A stretch of 64,000 bases of DNA from Kluyvera sp036759925 (GCF_036759925.1 NZ_JAPKIB010000005.1:62001-126000), one strand, 5' to 3'; counted from the stretch's first letter, positions 32,495-42,625 are shown. The notes: generated by a model from the letters alone, not told the origin. Numbers and translations: made by a program.

Positions 32495-34789
32495 TTACAG
32501 CGCCTGGGTGAACGTCCGCGAAATCACATCCTGCTGCTGCTCGCGGGTCAGCGCGTTAAAGCGCACCGCGTAGCCAGAAACGCGGATCGTCAGGTTGGGA
32601 TAGTGCTCCGGATGCTGAATGGCATCCAGCAGCATCTCCCGGTTCAGCACGTTAACGTTCAGATGCTGACCCCCCTCGACGTGCGCTTCATGGTGGAAGT
32701 AACCGTCGAGCAGCCCGACGAGGTTAGTTTTCCGCACACCATCCTCTTTGCCCAGCGCCGCCGGTACGATAGAGAAGGTGTAGGAGATCCCATCTTTGGC
32801 ATAGGTGAACGGCAGCTTCGCCACTGAGGTCAGCGAGGCGACGGCGCCTTTGCGATCGCGGCCGTGCATCGGGTTAGCCCCTGGTGCAAACGGCGTGCCG
32901 CCACGGCGACCATCCGGCGTGTTACCGGTTTTCTGGCCGTACACCACGTTAGAGGTGATGGTCAGAATGGACTGCGTTGGCACGGCGTCGCGATAGGTTG
33001 GCAGCACCTGGATTTTCTTCATAAAGCGCTCGACCAAATCGCAGGCAATGCTGTCCACGCGCTCATCGTTGTTGCCGTACTGCGGATACTCCCCTTCAAT
33101 CACGAAATCGACCGCCAGCCCGGTATGGTCGCGCACCGGTTTCACCTGCGCGTATTTGATTGCCGAAAGGGAATCCGCCGCCACCGACAGCCCGGCAATG
33201 CCGCAGGCCATGGTGCGATAAACGTCGCGGTCGTGCAGCGCCATCAGCGAGGCTTCGTAGCTGTATTTGTCGTGCATGAAGTGGATGATGTTCAGCGCGC
33301 TGATATACTGCACCGCCAACCAGTCCATAAAGTGGTCGAGGCTCTCCATCACCGTATCGTAGTCGAGCACTTCATCCATCAGCGGCGCTGTTTTCGGGCC
33401 GACCTGAATCTTCAGCTTCTCATCCACACCGCCGTTGATCGCGTACAGCAACGTTTTGGCGAGGTTGGCGCGAGCGCCGAAGAACTGCATCTGCTTACCG
33501 ATAACCATCGGACTTACGCAGCAGGCAATGGCGTAATCGTCGCTGTTAAAGTCGGCGCGCATCAGGTCGTCGTTCTCGTACTGTAGCGAGGAGGTGACGA
33601 TAGACACCTGGGCGGCATACTTTTTAAAGGCCACCGGCAGCGCTTCTGACCACAGCACCGTCAGGTTCGGCTCCGGCGCTGGCCCCATGGTGTGCAGGGT
33701 GTGCAGATAGCGGAACGCGTTCTTAGTCACCAGCGTGCGTCCGTCCATTCCCATCCCACCGATCACTTCGGTGGCCCAGATAGGGTCGCCGGAGAACAGG
33801 GTGTCGAACTCCGGCGTACGCAGGAAGCGCACCATGCGGATCTTCATGATGAAGTGGTCAATCAGCTCCTGCGCCTGCTGCTCGGTCAGCAAGCCGGCCT
33901 TGAAGTCGCGCTCAATATAGACGTCGAGGAACGACGCGGTACGGCCGAGCGACATCGCGCCGCCGTTCTGCGATTTCACCGCGGCGAGGTAGGCAAAGTA
34001 GAGCCACTGCACCGCTTCCTGGGCGTTACGCGCCGGGCGGGAGATATCGCAGCCGTACTTCGCCGCCATCTCCTGCATTTGCAGCAGCGCGCGGCGGTGC
34101 TCCGACAGCTCTTCGCGCAGGCGAATGGTGGCTTCGAGGTTTTGACCGCGTTGCAGGTTGGACTGGAGGTCGGCGAACTGCTGTTCGCGTTCGCGCACCA
34201 GATACTGAATGCCGTACAGCGCCACGCGGCGGTAATCGCCGATGATACGCCCACGGCCATAGCCGTCCGGCAGACCGGTCAGCACGCCGGATTTGCGGCA
34301 GCGCAGCATGTCCGGGGAGTAGGCATCAAACACGCCCTGGTTGTGGGTTTTACGCAGCTCGGTGAACAGATATTCGAAGTTCGGGTCCATCTCACGACCG
34401 TAGGCATCGAACGAGCTTTTGATCATGTTGACGCCGCCGTAAGGGTGTAGCGCGCGCTTCAGCGGCTTGTCGGTTTGCAGGCCGACGATCTTTTCCAGAC
34501 TCTGGTCGATATAGCCCGCGTCGTGAGCGGTAATGGTGGTGGCAATATTGGTATCGAAGTCGACCGGCGCGTGCGTCGCGTTCTCGATGCGAATACCCGC
34601 CATCACCTTCTCCCAGAGGGCGAGGGTGGCCGATGTCGCTTCAGCAAGGAAGGATTCATCGCCTTCATACGGCGTGTAGTTATGCTGAATAAAATCGCGG
34701 ACGTTAATACTCTCTTTCCAGTCCGTGCCGTTAAATCCCTGCCATGCGTCGGCGTACAGCTTATCGCCGGTATCGATATTTACCTTCAT
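32495..34789 (-). CDS. tdcE: 2-ketobutyrate/pyruvate formate-lyase TdcE
   Basis: A 764-residue glycyl-radical enzyme of the pyruvate formate-lyase family, the same length as E. coli TdcE. It cleaves 2-ketobutyrate to propionyl-CoA and formate. The active-site cysteine pair is in DDYAIACCVSPMVIG and the radical glycine is Gly739 in RVSGYAVRFNAL close to the C-terminus. It is the last gene of tdcABCDE here, 29 bases after tdcD; tdcF and tdcG that follow in E. coli are absent. An activating enzyme must come from elsewhere. Confidence 0.95.
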   Translation of the reverse strand: MKVNIDTGDKLYADAWQGFNGTDWKESINVRDFIQHNYTPYEGDESFLAEATSATLALWEKVMAGIRIENATHAPVDFDTNIATTITAHDAGYIDQSLEKIVGLQTDKPLKRALHPYGGVNMIKSSFDAYGREMDPNFEYLFTELRKTHNQGVFDAYSPDMLRCRKSGVLTGLPDGYGRGRIIGDYRRVALYGIQYLVREREQQFADLQSNLQRGQNLEATIRLREELSEHRRALLQMQEMAAKYGCDISRPARNAQEAVQWLYFAYLAAVKSQNGGAMSLGRTASFLDVYIERDFKAGLLTEQQAQELIDHFIMKIRMVRFLRTPEFDTLFSGDPIWATEVIGGMGMDGRTLVTKNAFRYLHTLHTMGPAPEPNLTVLWSEALPVAFKKYAAQVSIVTSSLQYENDDLMRADFNSDDYAIACCVSPMVIGKQMQFFGARANLAKTLLYAINGGVDEKLKIQVGPKTAPLMDEVLDYDTVMESLDHFMDWLAVQYISALNIIHFMHDKYSYEASLMALHDRDVYRTMACGIAGLSVAADSLSAIKYAQVKPVRDHTGLAVDFVIEGEYPQYGNNDERVDSIACDLVERFMKKIQVLPTYRDAVPTQSILTITSNVVYGQKTGNTPDGRRGGTPFAPGANPMHGRDRKGAVASLTSVAKLPFTYAKDGISYTFSIVPAALGKEDGVRKTNLVGLLDGYFHHEAHVEGGQHLNVNVLNREMLLDAIQHPEHYPNLTIRVSGYAVRFNALTREQQQDVISRTFTQAL

Positions 34790-34818
34790 GGATATTCTCT
34801 CTGCTGACTAACCGTTAA

Positions 34819-36027
34819 TTACGCGTATTCGACGCAGGCGCTTATTTCGCCTAAATGAATCGCATCGAGGGCAATCATTTTTTCTTCATTGGTTGGAATA
34901 ACGCTGCACACCACGCGGGCATCGTGGGTGGAAATAATTCGTTCGCCGTAGGCGTTGGGTAAATTATTTCGCTCGCTGTCGATATTCACCCCCAGCACGG
35001 CGAGGTGTTCAATCACCAGGCGGCGAATTAATACCGAGTTCTCACCAATACCGCCGGTGAAAATAATCCCATCGAGGCGATGCAGTGAAGCCGCGTGCCC
35101 GGCAATATGGCGGGCGATGCGGTGGACGAAGGTTTTAATCGCCAGTTGGGCGCGTTCATGCCCTTCATGCCACGCTTTTTCCAGCACCCGCAGGTCAGAG
35201 GAGAGGCCGGAAATGCCGAGCAGACCAGACTCCTTATTCACCACGCGCTCCAGGTCAGCGAGTGTCTGCTGGGTTTCACTGGCGACCCAGGCCATAGCGC
35301 CGAAGTCTACGTCGCCGCTGCGGGTGCCCATCATCAGCCCTTCGAGCGGCGTCATGCCCATGGAGGTATCCACGCTCTGACCGTTACGCACCGCACAGAT
35401 AGACGCGCCGTTACCGAGGTGAGCGACCACCAGACCGGAGTCCTGCTCTGGCAGGCTAAGCAGGTCGTGGGCGCGTTGAGAGACGTAGCGATGCGAGGTG
35501 CCGTGGAAGCCGTAGCGACGTACGCCCAACTCTTCAAAATATTTCCACGGCAGGCCGTAGAGATAGGCTTCTGGCGGTAATGTCTGGTGGAAGCTGGTAT
35601 CAAATACTGCCACCTGCGTTATGCCAGGGAAGAGCTGCTGCGCAGACTCAATACCGCTGAGGTTGGCATAATTATGCAGCGGAGCCAGCGGTGATACTCG
35701 GCGGATATTCTCAATCACGTCGTCAGTAATAATGGCTGATTCGGTAAAGATATTTCCGCCGTGGGCAATACGGTGGCCAATTAAGGCCACGCTGTCATTT
35801 AAATCACGCTTTTCGAGTTCAAAAGCAATTGCCTTTAATGCGCCTTCGTAGCTGTGGTGAGCCAGCGTGGCTGGCTCACCTCCATTTACGGATAAGAACG
35901 CATTTTCAGTGTTAATTCCGTCAGCAATACCCGCCATTAATACATCGCAGTTGGTTGCATCCAGTACTGAAAACTTAATTGAAGATGATCCACAGTTAAT
36001 CACTAATACGACCGGGAATTCATTCAT
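34819..36027 (-). CDS. tdcD: Propionate kinase TdcD
   Basis: A 402-residue acetate/propionate kinase, identical in length to E. coli TdcD. It makes ATP from propionyl phosphate at the end of threonine fermentation. Family motifs are VLVINCGSSSIKFSV at the N-terminus, YGFHGTSHRYVSQRA, VVAHLGNGASICAV, MGTRSGDVDFG, and IIFTGGIGENS. The ATG at 36027 (MNEFPVVLVI) matches E. coli and has AGGA 10 bases upstream; a start 4 codons earlier is in frame. It lies between tdcC and tdcE. Confidence 0.95.
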   Translation of the reverse strand: MNEFPVVLVINCGSSSIKFSVLDATNCDVLMAGIADGINTENAFLSVNGGEPATLAHHSYEGALKAIAFELEKRDLNDSVALIGHRIAHGGNIFTESAIITDDVIENIRRVSPLAPLHNYANLSGIESAQQLFPGITQVAVFDTSFHQTLPPEAYLYGLPWKYFEELGVRRYGFHGTSHRYVSQRAHDLLSLPEQDSGLVVAHLGNGASICAVRNGQSVDTSMGMTPLEGLMMGTRSGDVDFGAMAWVASETQQTLADLERVVNKESGLLGISGLSSDLRVLEKAWHEGHERAQLAIKTFVHRIARHIAGHAASLHRLDGIIFTGGIGENSVLIRRLVIEHLAVLGVNIDSERNNLPNAYGERIISTHDARVVCSVIPTNEEKMIALDAIHLGEISACVEYA

Positions 36028-36053
36028 TTTACGACTCATCCTGAGTTTACAGA

Positions 36054-37385
36054 TTAAAACAGTTTGTACACGATGTTGAGAATGGTCAGCAGACCAATAA
36101 GGGTGACAAACACGTTATCCAGACGACCACGGTATTTCGCCAGCGACGGCGCTTTACGGATGGCGTACATCGGTAACAGGCAGAGCAGGGAGGCGATAAT
36201 TGGCGCACCCATCGCTTCAATCAGGTCCAGAATGTTCGGGTTGGCGTAAGCGACGACCCAGGTGGAGCCCATGATGAAGATCATGCTGATGGTGTTCAGT
36301 TTCCCGGAGGAGACTTTGGTTTTATCGCCTTTGTAGCCAAACTTCAGCACCAGGCCGTTCAGCCCTTCCAGCGTGCCGAGGTAGTGGCCGAAGAAGGATT
36401 TGAAGATAGCGACCAGGGCGATGATAGACGCACCGTACTCCAGCGTGGTGGCGAAGGTCGACTTGCTGCCCGCCATGGAAGAGAAGTGGTTTGCCAGGTA
36501 AGAGAGCACTGGAATGTTCTGCGCTTTGGCTTCCGCCATGTTCTGCGGAGAGAGCGTAAACAGGCAGCTGAAGGCGAAGAACATCACCACGGCGACCATC
36601 AGCACGCTGGCGCGGGAGATAATCTGCGAACATTTCTGCTCGGTGAATTCACGGCCGTAGTCCTTCTCATACTCTTCACGCTTGGAGACCACGAAGGAAG
36701 AGACGATTGGCGAGAAGTTAAAGGAGAACACCATGATGGAGATGCCCAGCCATACGGTCACCAGGATACCGTCGTGCCCGGTCAGCGCGATATTACTGAG
36801 ATCGACCTGATCGATAGCGGCAGAGTTCCAGTAAGGGATCAGCGACAGCGAAATCAGCACCAGGCAGGCAATGAACGGCCAGACCAGGTAGCTCATCACT
36901 TTAACCATCAGGTCTTTACCAAACCAGATAACGAACGCCATCAGCAGCAGCAGGAACAGGGCGACGAAACCGCGGTTCAGCGCTGGCATCTGCAGCTGGT
37001 TTTCCCAGAAGGTCATAAAGGTGTTGGTAATGGTGACGCCATAAATCCACAGCAGCGGGCAGATGGCGAAGAAGTACAGGAAGGTGATCACCACGCCGCC
37101 TGTCTTACCAAAATGCTCCTCTACCGTTTCGGTGATGTTGCCGGACGGGTTAGAGCCAGACAGGCACAGCCGCGCCAGCGCGCGGTGGCAGTAGAAGGCA
37201 ATCGGGTAAGCCAGCAGCAGCATCAGGAGGATGGGGATTAGCCCACCAAACCCGGCGCGAATCGGGAAGAACAATACCCCGGCGCCGATGGCGGTGCCGA
37301 ATAAACCCAGGGTCCACGTAGTATCTGATTTACGCCAGACGGATTGTTTGGTCTGGCTGGATATAATGCTTTCAGTAGTACTCAT
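36054..37385 (-). CDS. tdcC: Threonine/serine:H+ symporter TdcC
   Basis: A 443-residue, 11-helix permease of the STP branch of the HAAAP family, the length of E. coli TdcC. It imports threonine and serine anaerobically with protons. The N-terminus WTLGLFGTAIGAGVLFFPIRAGFGGLIPIL and the SFNFSPIVSSFVVSKREEYE segment are characteristic. It lies 31 bases after tdcB and 26 bases before tdcD in the operon. Confidence 0.95.
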   Translation of the reverse strand: MSTTESIISSQTKQSVWRKSDTTWTLGLFGTAIGAGVLFFPIRAGFGGLIPILLMLLLAYPIAFYCHRALARLCLSGSNPSGNITETVEEHFGKTGGVVITFLYFFAICPLLWIYGVTITNTFMTFWENQLQMPALNRGFVALFLLLLMAFVIWFGKDLMVKVMSYLVWPFIACLVLISLSLIPYWNSAAIDQVDLSNIALTGHDGILVTVWLGISIMVFSFNFSPIVSSFVVSKREEYEKDYGREFTEQKCSQIISRASVLMVAVVMFFAFSCLFTLSPQNMAEAKAQNIPVLSYLANHFSSMAGSKSTFATTLEYGASIIALVAIFKSFFGHYLGTLEGLNGLVLKFGYKGDKTKVSSGKLNTISMIFIMGSTWVVAYANPNILDLIEAMGAPIIASLLCLLPMYAIRKAPSLAKYRGRLDNVFVTLIGLLTILNIVYKLF

Positions 37386-37416
37386 ATCCTATCCTCAGCG
37401 AAGTGTAATAGTAGAA

Positions 37417-38406
37417 TTAAGCGTCAACTAAACCGGTAATTTGCGATACACGAGACAAGTCGATATTCCCGCCAGAAATAATGCTGACCGTTTTTCTATT
37501 TTTGATATAGCTATCTAATTTGCCGCTTAATAATGCCGCACATGCCAGGGCACCAGCACCTTCGGTAACGACTTTATTACGCTGAATAAGAGCGATCATG
37601 CTTTTGCGAATTTCATCTTCGTTGACCAGCACAATATCATCGACGAGGTCACGAACGATTTCATAGGTTAAATTACCCGGGCGAGAGACGTCACAGCCGT
37701 CCGCCAGGGTGCCGGTCGTTCGGTGCGTAGTTATATTTCCGGCATAGTAAGAGGCCGCCATGCCGTGAACGTTTTCGGATTGAACGCCGATCACTTTAAT
37801 GGTTGGGTTAATCGATTTAATGGCGATAGCAATACCGGCAATTAAACCGCCGCCGCCGATGGGCACAATCACGTTATCGACATCATAGAGGTCTTCGAGA
37901 ATTTCCAGACCAATGGTGCCTTGTCCGGCAATCACTTTCGGGTCGTCATACGGTGGGATAAAAATACGGCCTTCCATTTCAACAATTTCGCTCACCTTGG
38001 CGATGGTATCGTTGAAGTTATCGCCGTGCAGTACCACTTCCGCAGAGTAGTCGCAGGTGGCGGCCACTTTAGATTTCGGCGCGCCTTTTGGCATCACCAC
38101 TTTGCCGTCAATGCCTAGCATGGCACAAGAGAGCGAAACGCCCTGCGCATGGTTGCCCGCCGAGCAGGCCACCACGCCCTTGCGCCTTTCGGCTTCGGTC
38201 AGGGAGCTGAGCTTATTAAAGGCACCACGGATTTTAAACGAACCCGTACGTTGCATATTTTCGAATTTCAGGAAGATATCGCCTTTGCATTGCTCACTAA
38301 AATAGTTTGAGCGCGGCATACCGGTTTTATAAATTTTCCCTGCCAGGCGTTTTTTGGCTTCAATAATATCTTCAATTGCAACCGGGAGATCGTATGTAAT
38401 ATGCAT
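37417..38406 (-). CDS. tdcB: Catabolic threonine dehydratase TdcB
   Basis: A 329-residue fold-type II PLP enzyme, same length as E. coli TdcB. It deaminates threonine to 2-ketobutyrate and is activated by AMP. The PLP lysine is Lys58 in MQRTGSFKIRGAFNKL, and the phosphate-binding glycine loop is VIVPIGGGGLIAGIA. It lacks the ACT-type regulatory domain of the biosynthetic enzyme IlvA, consistent with the catabolic role. It is second in the tdc operon. DNA here is less GC-rich than the flanks, as is usual for tdc genes. Confidence 0.96.
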   Translation of the reverse strand: MHITYDLPVAIEDIIEAKKRLAGKIYKTGMPRSNYFSEQCKGDIFLKFENMQRTGSFKIRGAFNKLSSLTEAERRKGVVACSAGNHAQGVSLSCAMLGIDGKVVMPKGAPKSKVAATCDYSAEVVLHGDNFNDTIAKVSEIVEMEGRIFIPPYDDPKVIAGQGTIGLEILEDLYDVDNVIVPIGGGGLIAGIAIAIKSINPTIKVIGVQSENVHGMAASYYAGNITTHRTTGTLADGCDVSRPGNLTYEIVRDLVDDIVLVNEDEIRKSMIALIQRNKVVTEGAGALACAALLSGKLDSYIKNRKTVSIISGGNIDLSRVSQITGLVDA

Positions 38407-38505
38407 TATAACCTCATAACCTAAGTGTTAGGGTAATAGATATCCGTCACCACGGACCGATAAATAGATCGGTGGTATTTGTACTGGGCTTTTAAAACTA
38501 CTGGG

Positions 38506-39444
38506 CTATTTAATATTCATTATTTGTTTTTGCCTGCGTCCATTGCAGGCCGAGTATTCCTTTGCTAATTGCACCAAAATGGATGCGGCTTTTTTAATTC
38601 GATAATTCTTTGACCATACGGCGGCGTAGCGCGCCACGGGCAGTGCTTCTTCAACTTCGAGCGTAATAAACTGGTCTGAGCCAAAAGGCGCGGTCATATC
38701 GCAAGGAATCACCGTCAGGAAATCGGCATTGAGAACAAGATTATAAATAGTGACCACCGAGTCGGTCTTAACAATGTTTTCAATGCTGATGCCATTTCGT
38801 TGTAGCGTAATAAGCAGTTCGCTGTAGTAGCCCATATTGGTTTGTGGTAACACCCACTGCGCGTCCTTTAGCGAAGCCAGCGTGGGGTTACCGCTGCATG
38901 TTCGGGATTTGTTCGCCACCACCACAAACTCTGACTCAAAAAGCGGCTCAACGTGCAGGTCCTGCAGCTTCATCTCATCGCTTAAAGTGCCAATGGCGAA
39001 ATCCAGGCGGCCATCGCGCAGGGCGGGCAGGAACGAGGAGAGCTGCGCTTCGAACATTGAGATCTGGACCTTCGGGAACACCTCTTTAAACTTCTGAATC
39101 ATGTCTGACATAAAAGTGAAGCCAATCAGCGACGGAAACCCAAACGAGACGTCTATGGCGGCATCATCGGTCATGCTGTTCATCTCATTCACCATGTTGG
39201 TCATCTCACGGGTGATGGACTCCGACCAGGAGAGCAGCACCTGGCCTGGGTGAGTCAGCGTGACGCCGGTATTTTTCCGCACGATAAGCTCGGCACCAAA
39301 GTAAGTTTCAATATCGCTTATGATTTTACTGACTGCGGGCTGGGTTAACCCCAACTCTTTTGCCGCAGAACCAATAGAACCACTACGGATCACTTCCTGA
39401 AAGACCACCAGATTCTGTATTTTAGGGAGATTAAATGTATTCAT
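38506..39444 (-). CDS. tdcA: LysR-type activator TdcA
   Basis: A 312-residue LysR regulator, the operon-specific activator of tdcABCDE. The N-terminal helix-turn-helix reads NLVVFQEVIRSGSIGSAAKELGLTQPAVSKIISDIETYFGAELIVR; the rest is an effector-binding domain. As in E. coli it is the first gene, 99 bases before tdcB, and is transcribed with the operon. A CRP site and -10 element lie immediately upstream. I see no tdcR-like ORF in the following gene-free region. Confidence 0.95.
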   Translation of the reverse strand: MNTFNLPKIQNLVVFQEVIRSGSIGSAAKELGLTQPAVSKIISDIETYFGAELIVRKNTGVTLTHPGQVLLSWSESITREMTNMVNEMNSMTDDAAIDVSFGFPSLIGFTFMSDMIQKFKEVFPKVQISMFEAQLSSFLPALRDGRLDFAIGTLSDEMKLQDLHVEPLFESEFVVVANKSRTCSGNPTLASLKDAQWVLPQTNMGYYSELLITLQRNGISIENIVKTDSVVTIYNLVLNADFLTVIPCDMTAPFGSDQFITLEVEEALPVARYAAVWSKNYRIKKAASILVQLAKEYSACNGRRQKQIMNIK

Positions 39445-39479
39445 AACAATCCGTGTTAATTACTTTGTTGACGGAAATA

Positions 39480-39526
39480 AGTGTAACAAATTAATAGGCT
39501 GGGGATTTGTGCGAGCACTCACAAAT
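39480..39526 (-). promoter_or_regulatory. tdc promoter with CRP site
   Basis: CRP-like site TGTGC-GAGCAC-TCACA (core 39508-39523, symmetric ATT/AAT flanks) with one mismatch. On the minus strand a -10-like TACACT lies at 39485-39480, so CRP would be centred near -41.5, a class II activator position, as expected for a cAMP-CRP-dependent tdc operon. Confidence 0.6.
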
Positions 39527-40085
39527 TGCTTTTTGATGAATTATCACGCGCTATTGCTTCTCGTTTAATTTATTATGTATCAATGAGTTAGTGTTTTTAA
39601 TATAACGATTCGCCCTGATTTCAATCAAAAAATAATGGGGGGATAACAATATTTTATGGCGATAACGATGACCATTTTTTTGCGTCGTTAATAATCACCA
39701 TCTGGCGATCTTTCAAGCAATTATCGTCTGATTAACGGTCAATAAATGGCTTAAATTTAATGTGTAATTTATCAAATTAAATTTCAAATGAATCATTATT
39801 ACGGTTAAAGAATGCCGGGCATCACATTTTTCTCCCATGATTGTTCTGAAAGATACGTATTAGTTATTAATACTAAAAATGTTTCTTACATTTTATTATC
39901 ATTGTTATCATTTATTTAACCTCGGTTTTTTGCCGATTTTTTAGGTGTTCATTTTGGGTATGAAATCGGTTTCTTTTCTTTTGTGTCGTAAAAAGTTTAA
40001 TGGATAGTGTTTTGTGTTGATGCTCACAAATCCGCACTCTTCTTTCCGAAGGGGTAAAACGAGGAATGATAACGAGAAGAGAAAA
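39527..40085. other. AT-rich gene-free region upstream of tdcA
   Basis: About 560 bases with no supportable ORF on either strand. It is very AT-rich with many A/T tracts, which fits the bent, IHF/H-NS-type regulatory DNA known upstream of tdc in E. coli. I do not recognise specific sites and see no tdcR homologue. Confidence 0.4.
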
Positions 40086-40106
40086 GGGTAACCCGATGGG
40101 CTACCC
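40082..40106 (-). terminator. Intrinsic terminator of the LysE-family gene
   Basis: GGGTAACCC (40086-40094), loop GAT, GGGCTACCC (40098-40106) with one wobble pair; the adjacent AAAA gives four T residues on the minus strand. It starts 14 bases past the stop codon. Confidence 0.75.
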
Positions 40107-40119
40107 CAATAGCCAGATA

Positions 40120-40746
40120 TCAGCTCAGCGCCACCTTAATACCCAGCGCAATCAGCAGCCCGCCCAGCATCTTATCAATAATTTTCTGCGCCTTTGCCAG
40201 CCCGCGACGTACCGGCGCGCTTTGGATAAGCACCACCAGCATCGGCCACCAGATGACGGAAACGGTAAGGATCACCCCGGCGTACCACATTTTCTCCGGA
40301 AAACCGGATTTCACGTTCAGCACCTGAGTGAAAATAGAGAGGAAGAACAGCGTGGCTTTCGGGTTCAGCAGGTTGCACAGATAGCCCTGCAGGAAGGCTT
40401 TTTTCAGCGTGGTTTCCTGCTGAACAACACCGGTCATGTCCATGCTTTTATGCCCGCGCGCCAGCAGCGCCAACAGACCCACCCAGATAAGATAAGCCGC
40501 GCCCGCGTACTTCAGAATATCGAACAGCCATGGCGTGGTGGTGATCACTACCGCCAGACCGGCCACACAGTAAGACATATGCGTCAGCACGCCGCAGGTG
40601 ATGCCAAAGGCGGTCATCATGGCGGGCAGGCGGCGATAGCGCGCCGCGTTTTTAATCACCATAAAGAAGTCCGGGCCGGGTGACAAAATGCCGAGCGTGG
40701 CAATAGACGCAACGAACGCCGTTGCACCAATAGAAGGTATGAACAT
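40120..40746 (-). CDS. LysE/RhtB-family amino acid exporter
   Basis: A 208-residue, six-helix protein of the LysE/RhtB superfamily. The N-terminal ATLGILSPGPDFFMVIKNA carries the family PGP motif, and GAAYLIWVGLLAL plus LQGYLCNLLNPKATLFFLSIF are typical. Family members export amino acids or homoserine derivatives; the substrate is not evident. It is a single gene with its own terminator, about 95 bases from the start of... the neighbouring LysR gene's 3' end on the same strand, so a shared transcript is possible but not required. Confidence 0.88.
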   Translation of the reverse strand: MFIPSIGATAFVASIATLGILSPGPDFFMVIKNAARYRRLPAMMTAFGITCGVLTHMSYCVAGLAVVITTTPWLFDILKYAGAAYLIWVGLLALLARGHKSMDMTGVVQQETTLKKAFLQGYLCNLLNPKATLFFLSIFTQVLNVKSGFPEKMWYAGVILTVSVIWWPMLVVLIQSAPVRRGLAKAQKIIDKMLGGLLIALGIKVALS

Positions 40747-40841
40747 TTGGGAGGTCTCTAATCAGGAAGGTGAATAAATTAGAGCGGGATCACAAAAGTC
40801 ACTATGACCGGAATCAAGATTTGCACGTAATTATCCGCGCT

Positions 40842-41678
40842 TTACCCCGCCAGTTCTGCCGCCTCGTTAAGCAGCTCCAGCAGCCGGTTAACCGCCGGGT
40901 TCTCCACCGCCTGAACTGAATAACAAATACCGATTCGCCGTAGCAACGGATACCCCGGCAGCGCCCGGGCGCTGAGGTCGCAGCGGGCTTCTATCAATGA
41001 GTGTGGCGCAATGGCCAGACCAAATCCCGCCTCGACCAGATCCAACGCCAGCGTAAAGCTGCCTGCATTGGCGCTGGGCGCACCGGCTGCCGTGCCGTAA
41101 AACGGCAGGAAGCGCTGATGAGAATCGTGGGCCGGATACATCACCCAAGGGTAGCTATAGAGCTGCTCCAGCGTCAGTTCCGCCACCTGCGCCAGCGGAT
41201 GGTCGCTGGGGAACGCCAGCATATAGTGCTCGTCGAACAGCGGCATAAACAGCTCGTCTTCGCAGCGCAGGCTCTCGCAGCCGAGGCGAATATCTCCGGT
41301 ACAGCCTGGGTCAAGGGTGACCAGCGTGTCCGGCATTTCAAGACGAATGCGCTGTAGCAGTGAGGCCAGACATGGCGAGGCAATATCCTGCTCGACGCCG
41401 ATATTCAGCGGCGTGCGGTCCTGACGTTTACGAAAGCGTGAGGTGAGGGTCGCCATCTCCTGAAGCATACGGCAGGCGTGTGGATAGAGCGCGCGCGCAT
41501 CTTCCGTCACCTCCACGCCGCGGGGCTTACGTATAAAGAGTTGCGTACCGAGTTCCTCTTCCAGCGCTTTCACGGTGGCAGAGAGCGCAGGCTGTGTCAG
41601 ACTTAACTGTTCAGCCGCGCGGGTAATGTTGCGCTCTTCAAATACGCAGATGAAGGCGCTGAGCTGTCGCTTATCCAT
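40842..41678 (-). CDS. LysR-type regulator divergent from an SDR gene
   Basis: A 278-residue LysR protein. The N-terminal helix-turn-helix is LSAFICVFEERNITRAAEQLSLTQPALSATVKALEEELGTQLFIR; the C-terminal effector-binding domain is slightly short for the family. It is divergent from the SDR dehydrogenase gene with 96 bases between, the classic layout of a LysR regulator and its target. The effector is unknown. Confidence 0.88.
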   Translation of the reverse strand: MDKRQLSAFICVFEERNITRAAEQLSLTQPALSATVKALEEELGTQLFIRKPRGVEVTEDARALYPHACRMLQEMATLTSRFRKRQDRTPLNIGVEQDIASPCLASLLQRIRLEMPDTLVTLDPGCTGDIRLGCESLRCEDELFMPLFDEHYMLAFPSDHPLAQVAELTLEQLYSYPWVMYPAHDSHQRFLPFYGTAAGAPSANAGSFTLALDLVEAGFGLAIAPHSLIEARCDLSARALPGYPLLRRIGICYSVQAVENPAVNRLLELLNEAAELAG

Positions 41679-41774
41679 AGATTTATTTTATGGCTGTGAA
41701 AAAAACAAACCATTTTTCACCATTCTCATCCGGATTTAAAGTAGCGCCATCAATTTTATTTATGAGGAATACCA

Positions 41775-42509
41775 ATGAACGCTGCATCTAAACCATTAGT
41801 CGTGATTACCGGCGCCAGCTCCGGGATTGGCCTGGCCACTGCAAAACTGCTGTCAGAACGCGGACATGCACTGCTGCTGCTGGCGCGTCGCGTGGATCGT
41901 ATGACGGCGCTGAACCTGCCGCGCACCCTGTGCCGTGCAGTAGACGTCACCAACCGTCAGGCGGTGGCCGATGCCATTGCCGAAGCGGAACAGCAGTTCG
42001 GGCCGGTTGATGCGATGGTCAACAACGCGGGCGTGATGCTGCTGGGCAACATCGACGATCAAAACCCGGATGAATGGGAGCAGATGATCGACGTGAACGT
42101 CAAAGGACTGCTGAACGGCGTTCACGCGGTGACCAAAGGGATGATTGAGCGCAAAGCGGGCACCATTATCAATATCAGCTCCATTGCCGGGCGCAAAACC
42201 TTCCCCAACCACGTGGTCTACGTCGGCACCAAGTTTGCGGTGCACGGCCTGTCCGAAAACCTGCGTGAAGAGCTGTCGCCGCACAATGTGCGCGTGGTGG
42301 TGATTGCACCGGGTGCGGTGGAAACCGAACTGCTGAGCCACACCACCAGCGACGACATTAAAGCCGGTTATCAGAGCTGGAAGCAGGATATGGGCGGTAA
42401 AGTGCTGAGCCCGGAAGATGTGGCGCATGCTATCGAGTACGCCTATTCCCAGCCGCAGTACGTTTGTATCCGTGAAATTGTGCTGGCGGCGACCCGTCAG
42501 GGCGCATAA
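41775..42509 (+). CDS. Short-chain dehydrogenase/reductase
   Basis: A 244-residue classical SDR oxidoreductase. The cofactor loop is TGASSGIGLATAKLL (TGxxxGIG), the NNAG motif is VNNAGVMLLG, and the catalytic YxxxK is YVGTK with the serine in NISSIAG. The LARRVDRM segment after the second strand suggests NADP(H) preference. Substrate is unknown. It is transcribed divergently from a LysR gene and ends in its own terminator, so it is probably a single-gene target of that regulator. Confidence 0.88.
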   Translation: MNAASKPLVVITGASSGIGLATAKLLSERGHALLLLARRVDRMTALNLPRTLCRAVDVTNRQAVADAIAEAEQQFGPVDAMVNNAGVMLLGNIDDQNPDEWEQMIDVNVKGLLNGVHAVTKGMIERKAGTIINISSIAGRKTFPNHVVYVGTKFAVHGLSENLREELSPHNVRVVVIAPGAVETELLSHTTSDDIKAGYQSWKQDMGGKVLSPEDVAHAIEYAYSQPQYVCIREIVLAATRQGA

Positions 42510-42531
42510 TTTATCACGAAATAAAAAATAG

Positions 42532-42572
42532 ATAGCCTCATTGATAACATTGTTATTCGTGAGGCTATTTTC
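42532..42572 (+). terminator. Intrinsic terminator after the SDR gene
   Basis: Outer stem ATAGCCTCA/TGAGGCTAT (42532-42540 and 42560-42568), inner stem ATAACA/TGTTAT, followed by TTT. It insulates the following urea operon. Confidence 0.8.
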
Positions 42573-42625
42573 ATAATAGATTATTCTGATCCAATTCTAT
42601 GTTATTTATTTTTCCTATGACCTGC

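Noticed and set aside
39527..40085. A tdcR-like gene upstream of tdcA
   Set aside because: No open frame with a ribosome site and suitable length is present in this AT-rich region.
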